A DNA stretch of 64,000 bases from Vitrella brassicaformis (taxonomy: Eukaryota > Sar > Vitrellaceae), in contig CDMY01000562.1 of the NCBI GenBank assembly GCA_001179505.1, positions 160,292 to 224,291 of the forward strand, given 5' to 3'. Each line of letters starts with the position of its first letter. Position 1 is the first letter of the stretch. The notes beneath the pieces were generated by a model. That model was not told the origin of the DNA, did not search any database, and saw nothing but the letters and a program-made list of their open reading frames with translations. The position numbers and the translations under genes were made by a program. Shown here one piece after another: positions 11,638-23,983 of this stretch.

Positions 11638-12949
11638 CTGGGCCGGGCCGGGCCGTGCACATCCACGAGGGAGGGAGGGATTGGTGGGGGCATAACCTCA
11701 TGACATGAGGGATGACAGCGACACCGACCATTGTCTGGAGGGGCGGGATGGGCCCACTTGTCTGTTGGTTCGTGTCGTGCATGTGTGTGTGTGTGTGTGT
11801 GTGTGTATCATCAGCTGGCCAGGCAACGCACCACCGACTTTGAGTTTTTTGCCAATGCATTGAAAGGGACGAACACACAGCTAGACATTTAACGAACGAG
11901 TGATGAGAGGAGAGGAGCGAAGGGGAGGCGGGCAGGGCAGGGCAGGGCAGAAAGACACAGGAGAGAGAGAGACAAGCGAGATGTGATGAGTTTATTGACG
12001 GCCGCAATGAATGAAGGGGCCCGACTCGCCCCACGAAGCGGCAAAGTGATAGATATGTGTGTGTGTGTGAGAGAGAGAGAGAGGGTGTCTTCTCTTCCCT
12101 TGGCCTGCATCCCGGTTTGCCTGCCTGCCTGATGATCCATCCATCCATCCGCTCGATTCTTTTTCGCCGCCGGATCGACTGATCCATGTGCTGCATGGCA
12201 TGCATGTCGTCTTTTCGTTCGTATCTCCCCCTGTCTGCCTGCCTGCCTGTTGTGCATGTGTGTTGATTGATTTTGCTGTGCGATTTTGCCCTTGAAAGCT
12301 GCACATGAATCAAGACAAAGTGGGGATGGATGGATGGATCGATGGATTGACGTGTGACTGTCTGTGTGGGTGGGTGTAAGTAACTACTGAGTAATGTGCC
12401 TATCAAGCTACAGCTTGGCACATCATCCCTCCCTCCATCCCTCCCTCCGTCAAAGTGTCAAAGTGAGTGTGGTGTTATAGCCTGAGCGTGTCCATTGATT
12501 CATGTGTATGTGTATGTGTGTGGGTGTGGGTGTCGCGAAGAGGAGGGTGGGGTGAGATGGGGTGGGATGGGGCGAGTTTTGAGCTGATGGTGGACGAGAC
12601 GGGGGGAGGACAGCCAGCCGATGGGTGGGTGGTTTCGCTTCGCATTCACCGCTTCGTTTCCTTCGTTTCAACATGCTTGCCAGCTAGCTATTCATGACAT
12701 GCTGCGTGTGCATGTGTCATGTGTGTGTCATCTACCTCATCCATCGTACTACGTCGTGTGTGGCGGCCCTCTTGCCTTCCTTGTTGTGCTCACGAATGGC
12801 AGCACAGCACAGCACAGCACCAGGCAGGCAGAGAGAGCCCATCTCACAGCGGTGCATTCCCGCTGTGTGCCGACTTTTTCGGTCTCATTCGATGATGGAG
12901 TGTTTTTGGTGTCGAGAGCACAGCACAGCACCCGCGCCGCGCCGCGCCC

Positions 12950-12982
<33 letters not shown>

Positions 12983-13889
12983 CGGAAGCACGTGGAGCGA
13001 GTTTTTCCATTCCACCTGCTGCCCTGCATGAACCGAATCGAATCGATGAGCCGATCTGAATGTATAAAGAACGTTTGGCTTGACGAGTTTTTCATGCCAT
13101 CCATCCATCATGCGTCGTGTTGGTGTGTGGTGCATGTGTGTGTGTGTGTGTGTGTGTGTGCCCGGCTAGGCTACCTGGTGTCGAGAAGAGACACAAACAG
13201 CCGTGTACGCTGTGTGGCTGGGAAAGAGGGAAGGGAGTTGTATGGGGTGGGTGAGCTTCTGGAGCGGAGGGACTGTCTGTCTGTGGGGTGTGCGTGTGCG
13301 TGGGATCAGCCAGCCATCGATCCCTTCACTCACTCATACGCCTGGCTGCCTCACCCACCTGGCTGTGATTGACGTGACGCGTGCAGCTAGAAGTCTTTGT
13401 GTCGGTCATCCATCAGTCAATCGGCAAATCGGCAACTGCCTACCTACCTGCTTGCTTCACACACACGGAAAAGATTGTTACACTCACTCATTCACTTACT
13501 CTCCTCGTAATTGTGAGAGGAAAGGTGCCTCTCGACTGACTGGAACGATTGACTGACATGGGCGCTGCCTGCCTGCCTGCCTGCCTGCCTGTGGATCGAT
13601 CAGCATTGCAAGCATCAGTCAGTCACGGCAAGGCGATGCATGGTCTGTCTATCTACGAGTGTATGGCTGTGGTTTGAGAGAGAGCGGGGGAGGAGCCGAC
13701 TGACCTGGCCTAGCTGCTCACGTGCGTCTGCTTGCGTGTTGACAGGTGACTTGAAGATTGCAATGATATGCAGTTGTGTGCATCTGTGTGTGTGACTGAG
13801 TGACAGCGCGGCGTGAGCCATTTCGTGAAGCTCATCACTGTGGGGCGGTGGGTAGCTTGTCGATTGGTACGGACACATGCCTATTGCGT
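11638..13889. other. Intergenic region rich in microsatellites, no gene recognised
   Basis: About 2.25 kb without a supportable gene. It holds TG runs (near 11785 and 13138), GACA runs (about 12952-12981), TGCC runs (about 13565-13590), GGAT/CATC runs and AGCACAGC runs. Reading frames here are low-complexity on both strands and have no splice-phase partner. It includes the 3' UTR of the FBXO21-like gene and the promoter of the downstream transferase gene. Confidence 0.6.
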
Positions 13890-15842
13890 ATGCCTACAGA
13901 CGTGGTTTCCTCAACGCGCGTACCATCGTGGAACGGGGCCCTGGAAAACCAGAACCAGCGGCAGATTGCTGCATCTCTTGACGAACCATTCCCCTCCCCG
14001 ACAAGCAGAATGGGACGGCTGCGTGACAGCAGTGACAGCTATGCGGTGCGGATTTTGCTGTGCGAGGTCGCCAACACGGTGCTGGACGAGGGCCTCCGCG
14101 AGTGTCTGGCAGAGATCCTCCCGCAGTCGGAAATTGACCAGATCTACAGGTCGGTCGCAGAAAGAGCCGGAGATGAACCACACACGCCAAAGAAAGAAGC
14201 ACCAATCTATCCATCGCCTGATCTGATTGAATGCGCTTCTCTGTCTGCTCTCTATTGATTGTCCTATGGATCCCTCTTCGTCCAGGTTTCGGTTTGATGC
14301 CGACAGGAGGATGGCGCTGGCCAGCCGAGTGCTGGCGCGGCACGTCATAGCCGACGAGGGAGGCTCCGACACCGACATGCTCGCCATCGACATCGAGCGC
14401 TCCAAGAAGGCTGGCAACAGACCCATCTGGGTGGGGTGGGGTGGGCCTGCACTGCACATCGGTAGCTGGACAGGCAGCATTCATTGCGCGTGGTCTGTCT
14501 GTGTACGTCTGTGTGTGCAGAAGCCCTCATCGCCCAAGGACCGATTCATCCACTTCAATGTGTCGGTAAGTCAAGTCAGCCAGCACACACTGGCATATAT
14601 GACAGCTGATCGTGTGTGGTGTGTGAGATACCAATAGAAATGTGTGCGTGTGTGTTTGTTCAGCACGACAAGGACGTGGTGGTGTTGGCGGCCTCTCGCC
14701 AGCTGGTGGGCATTGACGTTATGAGAATCGCTACGACAAAAGAAGAGTACGTCAGGGAGGGAGGGAGGGATGGCACACCAACCTGTTGATGCCAGTGCCA
14801 TGAAATGCATTCAGTCGTCCCCTCCGGGACTTCTTCGACAGTCTTCGCGGCTCTTTCAGCGCTCTCGAATGGTGCGCCAGCACTATGCCAAAAGTAGGTG
14901 CTTTCATGTGCAGTGTGTCTTGTTAATATGTAGGCGTTACATCACGCAGCCGGCTGGCGAGCGGGACCAGCTGGAACGATTCATGGAGTGAGTGAGTGAG
15001 CTATAGAGGGGAGGGAGGGAGGGATGGATGTCCCTATTCTGTTCTGTCGCTGCATTTGATTGCGTATGTGTGTGTATGAGAATGTGTGTGCCTGCTGGTC
15101 GGTCCTTCCTTGCTGCAGGTTGTGGACGATGAAGGAGGCCTACGTCAAGGCCATCGCAACCGGTACAAATCAATACACGCGAAATCAGGTGTTCACCACA
15201 CCACCGGTGTTTTGACGCGGTCTCTCTTCTCGCGAATGAATCACATCAGGTCTCTATGTCGAGCCGCTGCGTCTGGAGTGTGTGTCAGAGTGCAACGGCG
15301 CCAGTACCAGCAGCACATCAACGCCACCACAAGCGTCCTTTGCCCTCGGGCCCATGAAGGTCGATGGCAAACCACTCGCCGTAAGAAAGAAAAGGCCGGG
15401 CGTTTCCATTCAGCGCTGCACTCACCATCAATCCATTCGTACCGTACGTGTGTGTGTGTGTGTGTGTGTGCGCCAGTCATTCTGTTTTCGCCACCTGCGG
15501 CAGCCCGATGGGTACATGATCTGCCTCGCCATGGGGCCCCACAAGGCTGCACACGAGCTATACGGCAGCTTCATACCCAACGTCCGTCCGTGAGCAGACC
15601 TCATAGAGAGATCCCATCCCGCTGGTCTGGCTGCCAACTAACTACCGATGCTCTGCTGCTGTCAGGATGTGTTGACGTGTCCGTACGACCCGCCCGCGGC
15701 GCTGACCGACGAGCAGGCAAGAGAAGGAGAGAGAGAGAGGGACCAGTCGTCGATTTGTGTATGGTATGGTATTCAGGTGTGGGTCGAGGCGGTTGACCTG
15801 ACGGACCTCATCAACCGCTACACCATACCTGGGGCATTCTAG
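13890..15842 (+). CDS. Sfp/AASDHPPT-type 4'-phosphopantetheinyl transferase
   Basis: Eleven exons: 13890-14149, 14286-14430, 14521-14565, 14664-14746, 14815-14893, 14950-14987, 15119-15162, 15250-15380, 15477-15581, 15666-15716, 15777-15842; 348 residues. It transfers the phosphopantetheine arm of CoA to a serine of carrier-protein domains (fatty acid, polyketide, aminoadipate enzymes). Seen: the family motifs FNVSHDKDVVVLAA, the Mg-binding VGIDVMR, RPLRDFFDSL followed by ALEW, and the catalytic LWTMKEAYVKAIATG followed by GLYVEPLRLE. Length is close to human AASDHPPT (309). Two splice choices need care. Exon 6 uses the AG at 14949 rather than the closer one at 14935, which would break the frame. 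The last intron (15717-15776) has a GC donor in a good context (CAG|GCAAGA) and is exactly 60 nt without a stop, so it could also be read through. The start ATG precedes a VPSW motif near the family's N-terminus. Confidence 0.88.
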
Positions 15843-16282
15843 CTAGTGTGGCAGGCACTGTCTATCGACCCACTCATCTATCTACTCTACCTGGCTGGCC
15901 CGCCGTCTGTCAGTCAGCACAACAAAGGCTGTGCTGTGCTGTGCCGACGTGGGGCGGTGCGGTGCGGTGCGGTGCGGTGTGATGCGATCGGCATTTGTTC
16001 TTTCGTGTCTGTCAAGGCGATGGGAAGAACGCATCAGCTCTGCACACACAATGTGAGCGTCAGGACGATCGGGTCTTATGTGTCATTCGGTGTGGGTGAG
16101 TACGTCATACATGTCACACAGTCCAGTCAGTAAGGCAGGCCTACCAGCCCAGCCGCCAGTAGCATGTAGGCACATGTGACATGACTGCCGCAGACAGACA
16201 AAGGGCGCGGGAGGGAGGGATGGATGCATGGATGTCTGTGTACGCGCATGGCCGTGAGTGAGTGAGTGAGTGGGTCAGTCAG
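15843..16282. other. Convergent intergenic region
   Basis: About 440 bp between two stop codons facing each other, with GGTGC and GAGT short tandem runs (near 15955 and 16257). Nothing gene-like is seen. Confidence 0.6.
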
Positions 16283-19200
16283 TCAGGCGATGCTCGAGTG
16301 CTGCAGGATTTGCTGTATCATGCCGCCCCAGGCGGCATGCAGGGTGTTCTCCGCTGACTTGAGCTTCCTCAGCAGAGCCAGGCTGTCACACGCCTGCACA
16401 CACACGCACGCACGCACGCACACAGGGAGGCATGCTCGTATGTGAGACCGATGATCATCTGTTGATAGGGAGCCCTCTCTCTGCGTGACCTGTCTGTGAA
16501 ATGTGGCCTTGAAAGCGTCGAATGCATCCCTTCTCGCCCTGCACACACCACACCGCATAAGGGGAGTTAAAGCAATGAATGCACTCTGCCAGATGAGATG
16601 GCGTGTTCAGTAATTACTTGAAGAGTCCCTTGTGCACCGGCGATCTGAACGACTCCACATCTGGCGACCTGTGAGGCAGGCAGACAGACAGACGCATGAC
16701 ATGGATGGCCTTGGCTCTGTGGGCGTCTGTGTCCTTTTTCTCCCTACATTCCCTCGAGAGGTCCCTCCCCCTCTTCCCCCTCTTCTTCTCCTTCCTGCTC
16801 TTCACCGTCCGCCCCCTCTGCCGCCTCGCCCTCCTCCCCCTCGTCATGCTGGCTCTCTTGTGTCTCACCCTCCCCACCAGGCCGGTACGAGTAGCCATCA
16901 GCCGACCATTCCTCACCTAAATGGATCCATCCATCCAGCCATCCATCCATCCAGTCATGTGTGCATTGGGTGTTTCGCTGAGCTGACTGAGTTGCAGCGC
17001 GTCGAAGTCTTCGCCCTCCCAAGTGCGGGCTGGGAATGGCTGCGAAGGGTCGAGTGGCGGTCTGTCGATTGCGACGTCGTCCCTGAACCGCCGCTTGAGC
17101 GACTTGCGCGCCACGTCGATGTCCTCATCGCCTGGGAGGGGGCTGAAGTGAATGAAGTGAGGCAGCGCGTCGACCAACGCCACGGACGCCTGCCAAACAG
17201 CACAGCACAGCACAGCGAAGACACAAATGGCCACACCGGACTCTTCCGTCCGTCAAAGTGTATACCTCAAAGTGCGCTGTGCACGAGGCGGCAAAGTCTT
17301 TGGCGACCTTGACTAGCACTCGCCGTATCCTCCCGTGCGCACGCTGCAACGCCTGAGACACACACACACACACACACACAGGTGAGAGGGAGACACAGGC
17401 AGACAGACACCCACACTCGCGTCGCTTACGGTGCGGGTCTTCTTCTCCCGCGCTCTCTCCGACTCACATAGCGCTCTGACCGACCATGTCAGCCACCACG
17501 CCACCACACATACACACAGACATGGGAGAAAAGGCGTTTGTTTGTTTGTTTGGTTATTGTTTACTTGACTTGGGCGGCGCAGTTGGGGTTGGCCAGCCCG
17601 GGGGTGAGTTGCTTCTCGTTGGCCTCTCGCTGCCGCTTGGACTCGCCCATCGCCAGTCGCAGCTCGTCCTCGGCCGCACCTACCTCACTCCTACATGAGA
17701 GAGGAGCCAATGGATTGATGTCTGTCTGTCAGTCTGCGTGGCTTGGCGGCTGACCTGAGGCGGTTTGTGTATCGCTGGCGCAGGTCAGCGAAGATGTTGG
17801 CGCCCAAGTGGGGCAGCACTGACTCGAGCAGCACCACACACAGCTGCCGCAGGGAAAGGCAAAACTGAAGCCAACACACACGACACGACAGAGACATGAA
17901 AGATACGAGACGCCGTCTCCGGGGGTGCGGTGCATCCACGTGACGTGCCTCGGTGTGCGACTCGTGTGCGGATGCCTTCATCGTCTCGAGGAACCTGGTC
18001 ATGAAGTCCGGCACGCTGCCGCCATAGTTGCCCCTGGCCTCAGCCCCAATCTTGTCCACTGTCGGGTTGAACGGCTGTCCCTCCCTCCTCACCCCGCCCA
18101 GCAGCCGCCAGAGACACCCCTCACACAACGCGCCTTCGTGCTCATCATCCCCCTCGGACGGCTGCACGCGAGTCTCCTCGAGCATTGCCGTCAGCGGCTG
18201 CTCGACTGGTGGGTACATGGCCGCGGCCTTGTCGGTGAGGCACTCGAGCTTGGCGCACATGGTGCGGACGCTCAGCACCAGCACGCCTAATGCGCTTCTG
18301 CCCTCCATCGCCACAGCCGTGTGGTTGGCACGGCCGGATGCCGCCGCGGGGATCTCGGCGAGGTGGGGTGCGAGGGTGAGTTCGGCCGGCACGTTGGTGT
18401 GAGGGCTGAGAAGGGGGTGGTCTGGCTCTGCTGGTGCGAGGGTGCCGGTGGTGCTTGTGTTGCTGCCGATGAGGCGGAAGAGGTACACCAAGAACAGCTG
18501 CATCTGTTTGATGGCGCTGGCGTAGAGGGACGTCATGCTCCGCAACTGCTCCTGCGCCCGCCTCCGGGGCCCGCCGTGCTTCCTCCCGAGCCCCTCCCTC
18601 TCACAGAGACTCTCTATGGCGTCAGCACACGCCTGCTCGAACTCTTGCAGCGGTTCGGTCTGGCACAGTTCAGCTTCTTCGGTCAGTTTGTCGATCATGT
18701 CTGTCTGCGCCTGCTGCTTCTCGTCGAGGATGGCGTCGAGGGCGGCGGTTTCCTTGCGATAGAAATCCATTTCGAGGGCGCTGTAGGACTCGATCGTCGC
18801 GCATGTGGAGAGGTACTCGGTGTTGAGGCCCTTCAGGTAGCTGATGCCGCTGGTGCTCAAGGTCTTCAGCTCCTGCCAAGTTGCGAAGATGAAGACACGC
18901 GAGACCTGGCATGTGTCTCTTGGCCTACCCACCTTGATGAATGTGCGGCACTGGTCACACAGCTTGCCGTGGGCCTCCTTGACGTTCCTCTGACACCGCA
19001 CATAGGAGACTTGGCAATGAAGCTGGTCTGTCTGTCTGTCTGTCTGGGTGTCTGTTTGTCTGTCTGTCAGTCCCTCTTTCTCACTTGGAAGGCGCTGTAG
19101 GCGGCGAGACTCTTGCCGTTGGGCAGCTTGGCCGACTCTTTTTCCACAACCTTCTTAAATGTCTCCTGAGCGTGCAGCAACCCCTCCTGACAGACACAGA

Positions 19201-22200
19201 CATACACCACACCCACAGCCCACACGCCATCCATCAGACGTACCATTCCCGCACACACGCACATACACACACATCCAGAGGATCGCCCACGTCACGTGCC
19301 TGTGCGTTCTTGAAGTCGGCTTCTTGTTTCTCGCTTTTCTGCAGCAACGACAGCAGGTGCCTCTCCCATTTCTGGCGGTGCTGCTGCAGCTCTGCCAGTC
19401 GAGGCCGTTCCACTTCCACCTTGACCCGGCCCTTTCGGCTCTCGTGTCGCCTCAGCCGCTCGTCGAGCTGTCGGGCCGCCTCCTCCTCGGCCACCCGCAA
19501 AGTGCTGTCGGCACAGTCCTTGCTCATCCGCGACCGATCCTCAAACAGAGCGAACAGCACGTCACGGCAATGGGCCACCTTCTCCAGCAGCCATCCCTGG
19601 TCGACGCGCAGCTCGAATACCAACATCTTGTCAGCGTCTTCGCCGTGCTCGTCTCGCAGCATGGTCCTCGGGTCGACGACTGCCTCTGCAGGCTTCTCTT
19701 CTTCCTCCTCTGCTGCTGCAGCAGGTGGCTCCTCAACTGCCTTCTTGTCCGTCTTGCCAGGACTGGCAGGTTTTGCAGGTGGGGCGGCTTTGCCCTTGAG
19801 AGCTAAGGGCGGGGGCGGGGGCGGGGGCGGGGGCGGCTCCTCTTCATTCTCCTCTTCCTGCTGCTCTTCTCTCGGCGGCGGCTCAGAAAAGGTGAAGCGC
19901 TCGGCTATGTCCGCAAGAGTCGACTCACAAACGAAGTCGAGACCGCCTGATCCACAATAGACAGTCAAGGCAGGGATAAGGCAGAGAGAGAGAGAGAGAG
20001 AGACATGAAGTCGGCTTGGGGCGAGCATGCTTTGTGGTTTGTGCGTGTCTCACTGGGTGCCTTCCATTGCGGTTTGGTTGGCTCAGGGGGCGGGGGAGGA
20101 GGAGGAGACTCCACTGGCTTGGCTTTGTCCTTCTTGCCTTTCTTGTCAGGTGCCGGTGCTGCCTTAGGAGCTGCTGTCTCAGCGGGCGGGGCGGCGGCAG
20201 ACTCCTCGTCCTGTCATCTCATCCAAAGCATCTGTTTTGTTTCCTTCTAGATGTACAAGACTGTGTCTCTTTCGGTGTGCCATGTGTGCTGCCTGCCTTC
20301 ACCCCTACCTTCTTCTCCTGGTCCATCCGCCACTGCTTGAGAGTGATCATGTCAAAGACATGGCCCATCTTGCTCTGGTGGCCGTAGAATAGTGCCTCGA
20401 GCTTAGGGGTGAAGTCGGCGTGGATCTTGCAGAGGAGGGCGGCATGGTCGCGATAGGCCTGCTCGAGATCGTCCAGGGCAGCAAAGGAGGTGTCCACCAG
20501 GGCCTGCAGGCTCTCCTCGTCCGACGCCGACTTGATACTCCTGCGTGGCATGCAGAAGGAGAAAATGACGTACCCATTCGCTCATGGTCCCACAGCTGCA
20601 GTACCTGTTGATGTCGCTGAGGTGTTCCTCCCTGCTGGTGCAGTCATTCTGGTGTTCGATTTTGGTGTTTTCGATCCACCCCTGCTGGTCCTCCTCGGCG
20701 AGCCGCAACTCGTACTTCCACACGCGGTTGCGGTCCTCCACCTGCTGCAGGAATTTGACAAGCCGAAGGCAGGTACGGTGTTGCTCCTCGTCCATCTCCT
20801 GCAAACAAGACAAGACAAGACAAGACAATGGCTGAAAAAGGGGGAGAGAGAGAGAGAGAGAGAGAAGGATCGCACGCACCTGCACCCAGGCGGATGCACA
20901 CTGCGCCATGGTGGAGTTATTGTCGAGGTGTTTCTGGGCGTGTGGTCTGATCTTGGCGTCGACGAGGCCCTTGAGGTCTTCGAAGCCGCCCCAAGCGCTG
21001 CGGGCATCGTACTCGGCCAACTCGACGCACAACTCGTCTGCACCCACCCATCCATCCATCCATCCCTGTATGTGACATGGGTGCCACCCCGACAGCCTCA
21101 ATGACTAACCCAGGATGGTGTCGGCGAGGTGTGTGGTCTGCTGCTGCACCTGCCGGAAGCAGTCAAACAGCTTGTCATACTCCTCCTGCGTGACGTCGTT
21201 GACGCTGTTCAGCTCATCCTCGACACGTTTCAGCTGGCCGCTCTCCCACTTGTCCAGAGGCACGGCGAAGATCGAGCTGACCAGGGCCATGCGCTGCCGG
21301 TACACGCCGTCCTGTTTGGTTCGGAGGGCGTCGAATGCGTCCATAAGTGCGGGGGGCCGCCTGAGCTCGTGGCCCTGGTTGATGCGGGCCAGCGTGCGGC
21401 GAAGGGCGTAGCGGTGCCTGGAGAGACACAGACACACACACATTGGATGCGGTTTGCCTTCTGTGTGTGCGTATCTGTCTATGCGTCCTCTACCGCTGTT
21501 CCCTCCAACGTGCTAGGGCGCTATGCCACCTCTCCTTGCCCCGCTTGAGCTTCTCAATCCCGCTCAGCTTGAGCTTGGCACTCAGCTCGGCGAAGGCCTT
21601 CTTGTTCTCCAGCACGTTCACGTTCGTCTCGATGCAGTAGTCCTCGACCAGCCGCTCCACCTCTCCCTTAGGCACGTATGCGATGCTCATGAGCTTCTCC
21701 GACAGTGCCTTGAGCAGCGCCTCGTTGGTGTCCCGTCGCTTGCCCTCGAGCGTCTCCAGCTCAGCAGCAAAAGTCTGCACCCTCTGCTGGTATTTGCTGC
21801 CCCAAGCGTCCACCTCCACCAGCACCCCATCGATGTCGTGCCGCGTCATGTGGCCGAGGGTGTCCTCGCCTTCCGAACCAAACATGGGGTCACGGGAGGG
21901 GTCCACACTCGCCTCATCCCCCTCTCCCCCATCCTCTCTCCCACCCTCGCCCCGGTCTCGTTGCTCCTGCGTCTCTTTCTCCTGTTCTGCGGCTTTATCG
22001 GCGTCTCTCTCAATGATGCTTCTCTTGGGAAGTGTGGGCGCCTGCTCCAGAGGCCGCAGGAGAGCTTCCAGGAACTCCTCCAGCTTGGTGATGTCCTTCT
22101 GCATCCCCTGTGTGGCTGACTTGATGCCTTTCTCGAGTGTCTCCTCCACAGCGAAGTTCTCATCGTCATACAGGGCGAGGCTCTGGTCGTGCCGCGCCTT

Positions 22201-22686
22201 GAGCCGCTCCATCAGCCCCTTGACTCGGCCACCCGACCCGCCCACACCGCCTTCTTGAAGTTGAGGAGCCGTCAGTGTGGCCACTTTCTGCCTCGCCAGC
22301 CGCCGTTCGGCCTCTGCTGCACGGACCCTCTCAGATGCACCGGCGGGCAGAGAAGCACGCCGCTCTCTCTTCGGGCTCGGTGGCTTCGTGGCCTTCTTTT
22401 CATCGTCGACTTGCTCATCGTCAGAGGCCGCCTTGATCGAAGAGCGCTTGGCCCTCGCTTGTTTGACCTTTTTGTGGGCGTGGATGGCCTCTGCCAGCTT
22501 GAAGGTGTCCCGTAGGGCGGCCGCAAAGCTACTCGGCATCGTGTTTCCCGGCGCGGTGAGCTCCTTCTGCTTGGTGAGGCCCAGCAGGTCCTTGTCGAGG
22601 GTTTGGTCATTGCATTCGGTGCGTTGGTGATCCTGGAGGTTCAGGTTGGCCCTCAGATGCGCCACTGTCGCCATGCCGCTTGCCAT
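16283..22686 (-). CDS. CCDC180-like coiled-coil protein (DUF4455/DUF4456 type)
   Basis: Nineteen exons on the minus strand: 22686-21494, 21417-21110, 21037-20880, 20798-20605, 20540-20309, 20210-20054, 19946-19291, 19186-19085, 18989-18933, 18872-17940, 17843-17755, 17690-17565, 17475-17430, 17352-17266, 17189-16988, 16916-16748, 16668-16618, 16538-16490, 16393-16283; 1639 residues, nearly the length of human CCDC180. Most of the chain is predicted helical coiled coil. The stretch LTPGLANPNC...KALCESERAREK followed by a helix and FEASVALVDALP matches the C-terminal family signature as I know it (inference from memory). It is interrupted by a Pro-rich segment (about 700-790) and an acidic Glu-rich segment (about 1510-1550). 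Reading through exon 12 gives an in-frame stop at 17561; splicing at 17564 (GTAAAC) to 17475 keeps the frame and restores the domain, so one long gene is preferred over two. CCDC180 is associated with cilia/flagella. The donor of exon 7 (phase 0) is one of two possibilities. Confidence 0.7.
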
Positions 22687-23077
22687 AATAATGCAAAAGG
22701 CAAGCTAAGCTCGCGCCTGGAGTCTCTCGGCCCGGAAACCAAACAGGCCGCAAGGGAAGGTCTTTTCTCCGAGGGTTGCTCCTCTAGGAGTGCTTTTGAC
22801 GAAAGATAAAGTCACTTACATAGTTTGCGATGCGTCCATCGATCCATCCGTCCATCGCATACGACACACAGCACCGCCCATAAGCTCTAAACCTACCCTC
22901 GCTCCCTCCAGTCGACGAAATCACCATGGTGCACTGCAGGAACCCGGGGTTGTGGCCAACCAATCGGTCGCAAAATCCCACCAAATCATGGTACAGGCCT
23001 GCCTGCCGACAACTAACACATACAATACATGGCTCCCTCCCTCCCTCCCTCTCTCCCCCTCTCTCTCTCTCCAAGAC
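22687..23077. promoter_or_regulatory. Tandem intergenic region upstream of the CCDC180-like gene
   Basis: 391 bp between the stop of the upstream amine-oxidase gene (23078) and the ATG of the CCDC180-like gene (22686), both on the minus strand. It must contain the first gene's 3' UTR and the second's promoter. A CTCC/CTCT run lies at about 23035-23070. No defined motif is recognised. Confidence 0.4.
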
Positions 23078-23952
23078 TCACAGAATCTCCACTTCTGGTT
23101 CATCCTCGGCCTCTCCCCCATAGCCGTCGCCCGCCCCACCCGCACCCACACCGCCCACGAAGCCCGGGAAGCCGCCGCGGGCCAGCCGCTGCTGACACGC
23201 CTGACGGACGTCATCTGGCAGGTGTGTGATGATCTGCCGGGCCGCACGCTGGCCGCTCAGGTACGCCCCTGTCAGCAGGCCGCCGTCCCACGTCGCCTCG
23301 CCTGCACACGAGAGGAGAGAGGAGGGAGGAGAGTGTGTGGGTGTGTCGGACTTGCAAGTCAGTGACCTGACTGACCTGCGAATACGAGGTGGCCGTCATA
23401 TTCTGGGGCCGCGAGATCGGGGGCGTAGCATGTCGATGCATCCTGACCGACCCACCACACAAGGACAGACAGACAGACAGACAGACAGACAGAGGAGCAC
23501 ACCAAAGGCAGGTGCGACCGACGGCCTCATCGAGATGCGTGTGGATGGTAGGCCCTGTGTGTGGAGGTGAGGTGGGGTGAAGGTTGTGTAGGGTGCCCAC
23601 CGGTGTGTGGTAGACCTGTCCGCCGAGTGTCTCAGGGTCGTTGTCCCAGTGCATCACTCTGGCGTCAAGCAGCGGAGGCAACACATGCAGATTCCCACCC
23701 TGTCATGACAGACATGACACACAGACAGACAGACAAAGAAACAAACCGATGGACCAACACACCACACCACAGCCGTACAAGACCTGCCTGCGGGGGTATG
23801 GTATTTGCCTGTGAGCATTTGCCTGTCTGCCTGTCTGTCTGTCTGGCCGGCGCCCTCTCACCCACGCCGCGCGACGCACCTGTGTGTGTTTGATGTGGTG
23901 GAACATCCCCTCGAGCACTCTCAGCACCTCTGGCAGCACCTGACATGGCAGA

Positions 23953-23983
<31 letters not shown>

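Noticed and set aside
12952-12981. GACA and similar tandem runs as possible CRISPR-like arrays
   Set aside because: Units are 2-5 nt with no spacers; they are microsatellites in eukaryotic DNA.
17313-17507. An ATG at 17507 as the start of a separate small gene downstream of the CCDC180-like gene
   Set aside because: Its first part is an intron-like low-complexity stretch; splicing from 17565 to 17475 continues the long frame and the family domain.
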